The notes under the pieces are model-generated. The model did not search any database, had not been told where the DNA came from, and saw nothing but the letters and a program-made list of their open reading frames with translations. DNA of 64,000 bases from Lachnospiraceae bacterium (lineage in GTDB: Bacteria > Bacillota > Clostridia > Lachnospirales > Lachnospiraceae). Positions 1-7,728 of this stretch are shown here, piece after piece (the stretch's first letter is position 1; every line of letters begins with the position of its first letter). The stretch covers positions 62,001 to 126,000 of the forward strand of contig SVFD01000003.1 in the NCBI GenBank assembly GCA_015057025.1, in the 5' to 3' direction. The position numbers and the translations under genes were made by a program.

Positions 1-1047
1 TGCTTTTTGGGATGTGTTTTTCATCCTCTGTTACAGGTATTGGCATTCAATACCACCAAAGATATATTGTTTGGTGTGGTTTTTCTTCATTTTACAATAC
101 GTTGCTATCTGTGGCTGACGAAACAAGAGGAAAAAACAAAAAAAGATATGTTTTGGCTCATATTCTGGGGCATCATGACATGTCTTTTACGTAATCAGGG
201 GAAATATATTGTTTTGGTATTGTTGGTTTTATGCCTTTTGATATGCAGAAAAGAACGAAAATTCTTCATTTCTCTTGGTACGGTGGTGATTATCAGTCAG
301 TTGTTTTTTACAATTAGTACCAATGTGTTTGGAGTGGTGAAAACAGATGTAAGAGAGATGCTTAGTATTCCCATACAGCAGATGGCCTTTGTTTGTTCAC
401 AACATATGGAAGATGGCGATGTTAATATCACGCAGGAGGAATTTGATAAGTTTACAATGTTGGTTGATGTAGAGCATATTCCAAATTACAGTCAGGAAAC
501 CGCGGACCCTATTAAAAATAACTTTAAGACTGAAGTTATGAAGCAGGATTTATGGGGATATTTGAAGCTATACTTTTCAGTAGGATTAAAAAATCCGGGC
601 TATTATTTAATGGCAATACGTAATATGATATATCCGTATTGGAATATGCCCATGAATCAATATGTTTTCTTAACTGTAGAAAATACATTTCCTCATTTAT
701 CAACGGAATGGGGAATTGAGCAAACCTCTATATTGCCTCAATACAAAGAATTTTTGACGAAATGTCTGTTTTACACTATGGCAAAGCAAAAGGTTGTTAT
801 TCTGAGATTTATACAACCCGGAGTATGCATATGGATGATGACGGCATTGTTAGGAATTTCCATTATACAAAACAATAAAGCAGGTCTTGTTGCGGCATTA
901 ACACTTTTCCTGTTTTTTGGAACTTTGTTGCTTGGACCTATTGCATTATTAAGATATATATATCCGTTAGCTCTTGCTTCACCGGTGATTATTGCATCAT
1001 TGTGTAATGTTTTGGAAGAGAGTAAGATGCAATCTGATAAAAAATAA
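1..1047 (+). CDS. Multi-pass membrane protein, 5' end outside window
   Basis: The reading frame is open to the first base of the window, so the true start lies upstream and at least 348 C-terminal codons are seen. The protein has several hydrophobic stretches: residues near the start, about 45-90 after the first charged loop, and two strong segments near the C-terminus. Between them is a large polar loop of about 150 residues. The layout resembles the polytopic glycosyltransferase-like or DUF6020-type membrane proteins common in Lachnospiraceae, but no catalytic motif could be fixed, so no function is assigned. A clear terminator follows within 40 bases, which separates it from the secretion locus downstream. 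Confidence 0.6.
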   Translation, partial: CFLGCVFHPLLQVLAFNTTKDILFGVVFLHFTIRCYLWLTKQEEKTKKDMFWLIFWGIMTCLLRNQGKYIVLVLLVLCLLICRKERKFFISLGTVVIISQLFFTISTNVFGVVKTDVREMLSIPIQQMAFVCSQHMEDGDVNITQEEFDKFTMLVDVEHIPNYSQETADPIKNNFKTEVMKQDLWGYLKLYFSVGLKNPGYYLMAIRNMIYPYWNMPMNQYVFLTVENTFPHLSTEWGIEQTSILPQYKEFLTKCLFYTMAKQKVVILRFIQPGVCIWMMTALLGISIIQNNKAGLVAALTLFLFFGTLLLGPIALLRYIYPLALASPVIIASLCNVLEESKMQSDKK

Positions 1048-1081
1048 AATATAAATTGTAGAATAGATAGAAGCAATTTTG

Positions 1082-1118
1082 AACCCCTTTTACACTTACG
1101 TAAAAGGGGTTGATTTTT
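1082..1118 (+). terminator. Intrinsic terminator
   Basis: An 11-bp perfect stem (AACCCCTTTTA at 1082-1092 and its complement at 1101-1111) with an 8-base loop, followed by a short T-rich run. It ends the membrane-protein transcript. Confidence 0.85.
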
Positions 1119-1173
1119 AGATATAGGTACATTATTATATTCGTGTAAAAATTTATGTGTAAAGAGGAAACAA

Positions 1174-3294
1174 ATGAATAATGGAATGAATACGGGATAT
1201 TTATGCTTTCTTATAATGGCAAAATATCTCAATATTAATGTACCTAAAAAAGCAGAAGAAAAGTTCAGCGAGAATGCAGAAACCGAAATTGAACTAATCC
1301 GTTTAGCTAAGGAATTAGGACTTAAGGTGAAAGCCGGCAGATTAACTGTAAAGAAGATGCAGAAAACTGTCGTTCCTTTGGTTGCAGAAAAAAAGGATGG
1401 TAATTATATTCTTTTACTGGCATATAATGATGCTGTATGGACAATTCTTAATCCGCTTAAAGGTACGCCTGAAGTTGTATCAAATGAAAACTTATCTCAA
1501 TGCATATCCGGAAGAATACTGGCGTTTGGAAGAAAAACGAAAGGATTTAACGACCCAAATCAGAAGTTTGGGTTTCGATGGTTTATCCCTACTATATTAA
1601 AATTTAAAAAGCAATTTATCTGCGTTCTTATGGCAGTTTTTGTGGTGCAAATAATTGGAATATTAACGCCGTTAATGACTCAGGTAGTTGTAGATAAAGT
1701 ACTTTCACATCATGCAATATCTACTTTGCATACGATTGCGATTGGTATTGCGATTGCTTACATATATGAATTGGTAATCAGTCTTGCCAAAAGTTATTTA
1801 TTTGTTCACACAACCAATCGAATTGATGTGATTCTCAGTGCGAGATTGTTTCATCATTTATTTTCATTACCCCTTAAATATTTTGAATCAAGACGTGTGG
1901 GAGAAACGGTGGCACGGGTGCGTGAGTTAGACACCATTCGGGCATTTTTAACAGGTACACCACTTTTATCTCTAATTGATTTGTTTTTTATTGTTATATA
2001 TATTATTGTTTTGTTCTTTTATAGTGTGCCATTGGCAGTCATTATGGTTGTATCAATACCTGTTTTTGCACTTTTATCTTTGATTGTAACTCCGCTTTTT
2101 AAGAAAAGTCTGGATGAGAAATTTCATACGGGAGCAAATGCACAGTCATTTTTGGTAGAGTCTGTATCAGGAATACAGACGGTGAAATCTTTTGCCCTGG
2201 AGGATAGATTTGAAGAGAAATGGGGAGATTTGCAATCTGATTATGTAAAAGCAGGATATAAAACATCCATGATATCCTCGGCTTCGGGGTCTGTTGCGAC
2301 ATTTATTCAGAGAATAGTAGATCTGATTATACTTGTGCAGGGAGCCAAAATGGTTATAGAAGGTTCTCTTACCATTGGTCAGCTTGTGGCATTTCGAATG
2401 CTTGCTAACCGTGTTAGTGGTCCTGTTCTTCGATTGGTGAAATTATGGCAGGAGTATCAGCAGGCTTCTTTGTCAGTTAAAAAAATCGGTGATATCTTCA
2501 ATGTACCCATAGAGCAATCACATAATAATCACTCTGCTGTTTTACCGCAATTAGAAGGTAAGATATGTTTTGAAAAAGTATGGTTTCGTTATCGGGCAGA
2601 TGCCGCAGATGTTTTAAAAGGTGTTAGCTTTGAAATTCAGGCGGATAAAATTATTGGACTTGTAGGACGCAGTGGTTCCGGAAAGAGTACAATTTCTAAA
2701 CTGATTCAAAGATTATATATTCCGCAGAATGGCAAAATTTCAATTGACGGGATGGATTTATCTTTGATGAATCCTATACAGCTAAGAAATCAAATTGGCA
2801 TAGTTATGCAGGAAAATTTCATGTTTAATGGTAGTGTTGCTGAGAATATTGCTATTCATTGTCCTAATAAAACAATTGATGAAATTATTGAGGCGGCTAA
2901 GATTGCAGGGGCTCATGATTTTATTATGGAGTTACAGGAAGGTTATAATACGGTAATCGGGGAGAAAGGAGTATCTTTATCCGGCGGTCAAAAACAGCGC
3001 GTTGCAATTGCAAGGGCTATTATCAACAATCCGAAGATTTTAATTTTTGATGAGGCAACCTCAGCTCTTGATTATGAATCTGAAAGTATTATACAGAAGA
3101 ATATGAAAGCAATTTGTAAAGGTCGAACTGTTTTAATCATAGCGCACAGATTATCAACCTTACATATTGCTGATGAGATTATGGTGATAGATAAAGGTGA
3201 AATTGTTGAAAAAGGTTCTCATGATGAACTGATAAAAAATAATGGTTTATATTCGTATTTGTATCATCAGCAACTGAGAGGTGATGTGGAATGA
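1174..3294 (+). CDS. Type I secretion-like ABC exporter with inactive C39-like domain
   Basis: This 706-residue protein has the three-part build of HlyB-type exporters. Residues 1-120 form a C39-like domain, about 147-430 the ABC membrane domain, and about 455-700 the ATPase. The ATPase has Walker A GRSGSGKST (near 496), signature LSGGQ (near 602), Walker B ILIFDEATSALD and H-loop AHRL. The N-domain lines up with the HlyB non-peptidase domain: the position of the catalytic Cys is Thr7 (NTGYLC), the His site reads NYILL and the Asp site reads LNPLKG. It should therefore bind but not cleave a substrate, unlike bacteriocin exporters with an active C39 peptidase. It overlaps the HlyD-like gene by 4 bases and probably exports the RTX protein encoded downstream. 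Confidence 0.9.
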   Translation: MNNGMNTGYLCFLIMAKYLNINVPKKAEEKFSENAETEIELIRLAKELGLKVKAGRLTVKKMQKTVVPLVAEKKDGNYILLLAYNDAVWTILNPLKGTPEVVSNENLSQCISGRILAFGRKTKGFNDPNQKFGFRWFIPTILKFKKQFICVLMAVFVVQIIGILTPLMTQVVVDKVLSHHAISTLHTIAIGIAIAYIYELVISLAKSYLFVHTTNRIDVILSARLFHHLFSLPLKYFESRRVGETVARVRELDTIRAFLTGTPLLSLIDLFFIVIYIIVLFFYSVPLAVIMVVSIPVFALLSLIVTPLFKKSLDEKFHTGANAQSFLVESVSGIQTVKSFALEDRFEEKWGDLQSDYVKAGYKTSMISSASGSVATFIQRIVDLIILVQGAKMVIEGSLTIGQLVAFRMLANRVSGPVLRLVKLWQEYQQASLSVKKIGDIFNVPIEQSHNNHSAVLPQLEGKICFEKVWFRYRADAADVLKGVSFEIQADKIIGLVGRSGSGKSTISKLIQRLYIPQNGKISIDGMDLSLMNPIQLRNQIGIVMQENFMFNGSVAENIAIHCPNKTIDEIIEAAKIAGAHDFIMELQEGYNTVIGEKGVSLSGGQKQRVAIARAIINNPKILIFDEATSALDYESESIIQKNMKAICKGRTVLIIAHRLSTLHIADEIMVIDKGEIVEKGSHDELIKNNGLYSYLYHQQLRGDVE

Positions 3295-4412
3295 AAAAAT
3301 ATATCGAAAAAAATATGAGGATAAAAGAGAGAAATTTGAAGTATGATTTTCTGCCTTCTGTGTTGGAAATAATAGAAAAACCGGAAAATTTCGTTTCAAA
3401 TGTAACAATCGTGCTAATTTTTTCGTTATTATTTATAACAGTAATTTGGGCGGCGGTATTTAAATTGGATATTACGGTTACCGCATACGGAAGTTTAAAT
3501 GTGGAAAATAACATTGTTACGATTAATAATGAATACGCCGGAGCTGTTTCAGAGATATGTGTTGCAGAAGGGGATTATGTAGAAAAGGGAGATGTGCTTC
3601 TTGTTCTTGATGCGAGTGAAGAAAATAGTCAGCTGGAGGAAGCGGAAGAAGAACTACAGATTCTTAATATACAGAAAGAGATGTATCAGAAGTATCAGAA
3701 TGAAGAAGATTTAAGTGAGTTTGACACAAGCATATATGGTGAACAGGCATCAATTGCAGATGCAATTTGTAAAGAGCAAGAGTTATATATTTTACAGAAA
3801 CAGCAGTTTGATATCGTTAGGGAAAGTGCAGAAGATAAGAAATTATTAAACAACCAGAAGGATAATTTTGTTGCAGAACATGAGTTGGCATTGATACAGA
3901 CATTAAATACCATTAATGAGTTAATCGACGAGAAGGAATTAGAACTGGAAAGCTTAAATCAAATAATAGAAGGTAAGAAGATAAAGGCCACTACAGCAGG
4001 CATTATATCTAACTGGCAGATAAATGCAGAAGGATATTATTTAAGTACAGGACAAAATATTACATATATTATTCCGGATGAAGCTGAAAATGTTTTTGTT
4101 GCTTATGTAAAAACAGCTGATATTGAAGCAATAGAAGTAGGTGATGAAGTCAATGTGAAGTTAGCGGCATTTGATAATACGGAATATGAAAGATTAACGG
4201 GCAAGATTCAAAGCATAGGTTCTCTTACTGTCGCTCTGGATGGAATAGGAAATGTTTATCCGGTTGAAATTGTTTTATATGATGTACCTCAAGAGATGTT
4301 GCATATCGGTTCGGAAGGGACGTGTTACATTATAGCCGGTCAGCGTAGTGTGTTGGATTATTTCTTGGAACCTTTTAAAAAGGATTTAGAGACTGCCTTA
4401 CAGGAGAGATAA
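3291..4412 (+). CDS. HlyD-family membrane fusion (adaptor) protein
   Basis: A 373-residue adaptor with a short cytoplasmic head carrying the HlyD-like FLPSVLEIIEKP motif. One membrane helix lies at about 38-58, then a biotinyl-lipoyl-like half (about 75-105), a Glu/Gln-rich coiled coil (about 105-225), the second lipoyl half (ATTAGIISNW) and a beta-barrel region. The start ATG overlaps the exporter stop (ATGA), so the two are translationally coupled. In Gram-negative systems the coiled coil reaches the outer-membrane TolC channel. No such channel is encoded here, and the coiled coil is rather short, consistent with a one-membrane cell. The role is inferred from domain layout and position. Confidence 0.88.
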   Translation: MKKYIEKNMRIKERNLKYDFLPSVLEIIEKPENFVSNVTIVLIFSLLFITVIWAAVFKLDITVTAYGSLNVENNIVTINNEYAGAVSEICVAEGDYVEKGDVLLVLDASEENSQLEEAEEELQILNIQKEMYQKYQNEEDLSEFDTSIYGEQASIADAICKEQELYILQKQQFDIVRESAEDKKLLNNQKDNFVAEHELALIQTLNTINELIDEKELELESLNQIIEGKKIKATTAGIISNWQINAEGYYLSTGQNITYIIPDEAENVFVAYVKTADIEAIEVGDEVNVKLAAFDNTEYERLTGKIQSIGSLTVALDGIGNVYPVEIVLYDVPQEMLHIGSEGTCYIIAGQRSVLDYFLEPFKKDLETALQER

Positions 4413-4436
4413 AAGTGTAAAACGGAGGAATTCGAA

Positions 4437-5213
4437 ATGAAAAAAAGAACATTAAAAAGAGCAATCATTGCATGCACGCTGATACTTACTCTATGTCTTA
4501 CAGGTTGTGGTTTATTTCCCACTAATACCTCAAAGTTAAAACAGTTACTGGAAGATAAGTATGGTGAAGAGTTTGGAGTAGAAAGTCATTATTTCGCAGG
4601 TGATATGTGGGCAATGTGTTACCCGGAAAGTGACCCCACGTTGTTGTTTGAAGTAAGAACTAACGCAGAGGTTACAAAAATCAGTCATGATTATTATCTG
4701 CAGACGGTAGTTGCGCGTCAGATAGAAGAAGAGTATGCCCCGTTGGTAGAACAGGTATTTCCTGGAAGCTATTTGAGTGCAGAAGTGTGGGCAGTAGATT
4801 ATGAAGGTCAGACAGCGGATAAGGTAACATTGGAAAGTATGTTGGAGTACAATAATACTATTAAAAGTGATAATGAAAGTGGAGGGTATATTGTATTAAA
4901 TATATTTATAGATACATCGCAGATATCAAAAGAAAATATTGAACGTGAATATGCTTTTTTTAAAGATGATATTGGGAATCAAATATTAAATGGGAATTTA
5001 ATGGATACACTTATTAAATTGTATTTTGGAGATGATATATTTGTACAAGAATGTAAAAGTAATATTAAAGATATGACATGGCACAATAGTGATATTTATG
5101 CTAAAACGGAGAATAGTTCTAGAATATGGATTGGCTATGATGAATATGGAGAAGTAGATTATACATTAGATTTATATATTGAAAAAAGAATGGAGGCGTT
5201 GAATAATGAGTAA
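4437..5213 (+). CDS. Lipoprotein of the RTX locus, copy 1
   Basis: A 258-residue predicted lipoprotein: basic start, hydrophobic core and lipobox LTGC with Cys24, so it should be anchored on the outer face of the membrane. No known domain was recognised in the mature part. A strong GGAGG site lies 9 bases before the ATG. Its end overlaps the lipase start by 8 bases (ATGAGTAA), which implies coupled translation. Residues 1-138 match copy 2 with about one change, whereas residues 139-258 are only about two-thirds identical. Position suggests a partner of the secreted lipase (chaperone, anchor or immunity protein), but the sequence does not decide between these. Confidence 0.85.
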   Translation: MKKRTLKRAIIACTLILTLCLTGCGLFPTNTSKLKQLLEDKYGEEFGVESHYFAGDMWAMCYPESDPTLLFEVRTNAEVTKISHDYYLQTVVARQIEEEYAPLVEQVFPGSYLSAEVWAVDYEGQTADKVTLESMLEYNNTIKSDNESGGYIVLNIFIDTSQISKENIEREYAFFKDDIGNQILNGNLMDTLIKLYFGDDIFVQECKSNIKDMTWHNSDIYAKTENSSRIWIGYDEYGEVDYTLDLYIEKRMEALNNE

Positions 5214-5928
5214 CTTATATACAGAAGAAGAAAATACATGGGTAGCAATGATTTCCAATTGTAGGATTACGAATACTCAAATAGAATGGGCTAGAAAAAG
5301 TTACCATGATAAATTAAAAGCAGAAGGTCGCGAATCAGAATATGATCTCAATTATATTCCGACTTTTAAGGAGATTGTTTTGGCTTGTAATGCCCAAAAC
5401 CCTCCATTTGACCTTTGGTTTCGTGAGTCAACAGAACAACAACAGCAATTTTTTAATGATGCAATTGATGAAGAGAAGGATCCACCACTGGCATATAGTC
5501 AATGGAAAATCGTAGGCATCTATGACGACAACGATAACAGCGGATTTTATGCAGTGGCAATAGAAACAGGGGAATATACCTCAAATGGAGTAGAGAATGG
5601 CATTATCTTTTCCACAAGAGGAACAGAGCCAACAACCAAAGAACAGTATTTTCTGGATTTGGTATATACGGATGCTAATATTATCAATAGTGATATTACC
5701 GCACAGGAAGTTAAGATGTATGAATATCTGGATGGTGAGTTTGCAACATTAATACAGCAGAAGGGATATTCCAATCTTGCAACGGTAGGACATTCGTTGG
5801 GCGGTTATCTGGCATTTTCTGCTGCGGCACATATAGTAAATGAAGAAGGCTATGCCGCTGATATATTTATGCAGGGAACCAATATAGACGGACCGGGTGT
5901 AACAGAAGAGAATCTGGAAGCTAATTAG
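5206..5928 (+). CDS. Lipase-type alpha/beta hydrolase head, copy 1
   Basis: A 240-residue N-terminal part of a class 3/DUF2974-like lipase. It contains STRGTEPTT, near the usual oxyanion region, and the nucleophile elbow GHSLGG (Ser197). The frame ends at a TAG after LEAN, before the place where the catalytic His would be expected, so the product would be an incomplete hydrolase. The frame continues in register for 50 more codons (see 5929-6081) and then ends, so this copy has no RTX repeats or C-terminal export signal. There is no signal peptide. Residues 49-240 are identical to copy 2; the first 48 differ at about six positions. Confidence 0.75.
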   Translation: MSNLYTEEENTWVAMISNCRITNTQIEWARKSYHDKLKAEGRESEYDLNYIPTFKEIVLACNAQNPPFDLWFRESTEQQQQFFNDAIDEEKDPPLAYSQWKIVGIYDDNDNSGFYAVAIETGEYTSNGVENGIIFSTRGTEPTTKEQYFLDLVYTDANIINSDITAQEVKMYEYLDGEFATLIQQKGYSNLATVGHSLGGYLAFSAAAHIVNEEGYAADIFMQGTNIDGPGVTEENLEAN

Positions 5929-6081
5929 GATATCTATGCAAAGATTAATCCGTATTTGACGCATTATCACTATACATATATCGGTTCGTTGTTAACACCC
6001 ATATGTGATAAGTACATATCAATCACGGGAGCATCGGATTCACAGATGTTTGCTGAAAGTATTCCCCGGGAATGGTATTAA
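5929..6081 (+). pseudogene. Remnant of lipase continuation after the TAG, copy 1
   Basis: In frame with the gene before it, this stretch encodes the same residues as the second copy (DIYAKINPYLTHYHYTY and on) as far as MFAESI, then reads PREWY and stops at TAA. It is a truncated relic left by the duplication. The following bases to about 6173 contain no gene. Confidence 0.8.
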
Positions 6082-6203
6082 AACAGTATGACAACTTAAT
6101 GTAGATAAAAATATAGTAATAAAAACGATTATAAAATTGAAAATAACGAAGGTTTCTAAACTTTCTTAATTATAGATAAAAGTGTAAAACGGAGGAATTC
6201 AAA

Positions 6204-6986
6204 ATGAAAAAAAGAACATTAAAAAGAGCAATCATTGCATGTACACTGATACTTACTCTATGCCTTACAGGTTGTGGTTTATTTCCCACTAATACCTCAA
6301 AGTTAAAACAGTTACTGGAAGATAAGTACGGAGAAGAGTTTGGAGTAGAAAGTCATTATTTCGCAGGTGATATGTGGGCAACGTGTTATCCGGAAAGTGA
6401 CCCCACATTGTTGTTTGAAGTAAGAACCAACGCAGAGGTTACAAAAATCAGCCATGATTATTATCTGCAGACGGTAGTTGCGCGTCAGATAGAAGAAGAG
6501 TATGCCCCATTGGTAGAACAGGTATTTCCCGGAAGCTATTTGAGTGCAGAAGTGTGGGCAGTAGATTATGAAGGTCAGACAGCGGATAAGGTAACGTTAG
6601 AAAGTATGCTGGAATATAAGAATTCCAGTTCTGATGATGATGAGGTGGGATGGACGCATATAATATTAAATATATTTGTAGACACATCTCAGATGTCAGA
6701 AGAGAATATTGAAGCGGAATATGCATTCCTTAAAGATGAAATAGGTGGCAGAGTGGCAAATGGGGAATTTCCGGATACAATTATTAAGTTGTATTTTGGA
6801 GATGGTATATTTGTACAGGAGTGTGAGAATATTATTAAAGAGATGTCATGGAGAGGTAATAGTGATATTTATGATAAAACAGATGATTGTCCAGAAATTT
6901 GGATTGGCTATTATGATAACGGAGAAATAGATTACACATTTGATTTATATACTGAAAAACGAATGGAGGCATTGAATAATGAGTAA
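6204..6986 (+). CDS. Lipoprotein of the RTX locus, copy 2
   Basis: A 260-residue paralogue of the lipoprotein at 4437, with the same signal sequence and lipobox (LTGC, Cys24) and the same GGAGG site. The C-terminal half has diverged, is rich in acidic residues and contains an extra two residues; IKLYFGD, IFVQEC and the tail EKRMEALNNE are shared. It overlaps the next gene by 8 bases. The pattern of a constant N-half and variable C-half, next to a nearly constant lipase head, suggests the mature C-half changes faster. No domain family was recognised, so the function is open. Confidence 0.85.
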   Translation: MKKRTLKRAIIACTLILTLCLTGCGLFPTNTSKLKQLLEDKYGEEFGVESHYFAGDMWATCYPESDPTLLFEVRTNAEVTKISHDYYLQTVVARQIEEEYAPLVEQVFPGSYLSAEVWAVDYEGQTADKVTLESMLEYKNSSSDDDEVGWTHIILNIFVDTSQMSEENIEAEYAFLKDEIGGRVANGEFPDTIIKLYFGDGIFVQECENIIKEMSWRGNSDIYDKTDDCPEIWIGYYDNGEIDYTFDLYTEKRMEALNNE

Positions 6987-7701
6987 CTTATATACGGAAG
7001 AAGAAAATACATGGGCAGCAATGATTTCGAATTGCAGAATTACGGATGAACAAATAGAGTGGGCGAGAGAAAAGTATCATGATAAATTAAAAGCAGAAGG
7101 TCGCGAATCAGAATATGATCCTAATTATATTCCAACATTTAAGGAGATTGTTTTGGCTTGTAATGCCCAAAACCCTCCATTTGACCTTTGGTTTCGTGAG
7201 TCAACAGAACAACAACAGCAATTTTTTAATGATGCAATTGATGAAGAGAAGGATCCACCACTGGCATATAGTCAATGGAAAATCGTAGGCATCTATGACG
7301 ACAACGATAACAGCGGATTTTATGCAGTGGCAATAGAAACAGGGGAATATACCTCAAATGGAGTAGAGAATGGCATTATCTTTTCCACAAGAGGAACAGA
7401 GCCAACAACCAAAGAACAGTATTTTCTGGATTTGGTATATACGGATGCTAATATTATCAATAGTGATATTACCGCACAGGAAGTTAAGATGTATGAATAT
7501 CTGGATGGTGAGTTTGCAACATTAATACAGCAGAAGGGATATTCCAATCTTGCAACGGTAGGACATTCGTTGGGCGGTTATCTGGCATTTTCTGCTGCGG
7601 CACATATAGTAAATGAAGAAGGCTATGCCGCTGATATATTTATGCAGGGAACCAATATAGACGGACCGGGTGTAACAGAAGAGAATCTGGAAGCTAATTA
7701 G
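6979..7701 (+). CDS. RTX lipase, hydrolase head (ends at in-frame TAG)
   Basis: A 240-residue alpha/beta hydrolase head with oxyanion-region STRGTEPTT and nucleophile elbow GHSLGG (Ser197). The TAG at 7699-7701 is followed directly by open frame through 10839, so the ancestral gene ran from 6979 to 10839, about 1286 codons. Candidate acid and His residues, and all RTX repeats, lie beyond the TAG. Unless the TAG is read through, the head would be made without its export signal. The start is the ATG that overlaps the lipoprotein stop, 8 bases after an AATGGAGG site. Related heads occur in secreted class 3 lipases; substrate unknown. Confidence 0.78.
   Translation: MSNLYTEEENTWAAMISNCRITDEQIEWAREKYHDKLKAEGRESEYDPNYIPTFKEIVLACNAQNPPFDLWFRESTEQQQQFFNDAIDEEKDPPLAYSQWKIVGIYDDNDNSGFYAVAIETGEYTSNGVENGIIFSTRGTEPTTKEQYFLDLVYTDANIINSDITAQEVKMYEYLDGEFATLIQQKGYSNLATVGHSLGGYLAFSAAAHIVNEEGYAADIFMQGTNIDGPGVTEENLEAN
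7699..7701 (+). other. In-frame amber codon inside the RTX lipase
   Basis: The codon sits in AAT TAG GAT and is present identically at 5926-5928 in the duplicate. It is the only in-frame stop between 6979 and 10837. TAG is an ordinary stop elsewhere in this window (sigE, alaS, hisF, recO), so general recoding is unlikely. Confidence 0.9.
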
Positions 7702-7728
7702 GATATCTATGCAAAGATTAATCCGTAT

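Larger units (their letters stand above)
4407..6078 (+). repeat. Tandem duplication, upstream copy
   Basis: This unit (ribosome site, lipoprotein gene, lipase head) is repeated at 6174-7851. By eye the first ~410 bases of the lipoprotein gene are almost identical, its second half is clearly diverged, and about 697 bases of the lipase (5367-6063 versus 7140-7836) appear identical. Similarity fades at about 6064-6078. Confidence 0.92.

Noticed and set aside
1174..3294. Peptidase-containing bacteriocin exporter
   Set aside because: The Cys, His and Asp positions of the C39 domain are Thr, Asn and Asn, and the cargo is an RTX protein without a double-glycine leader.
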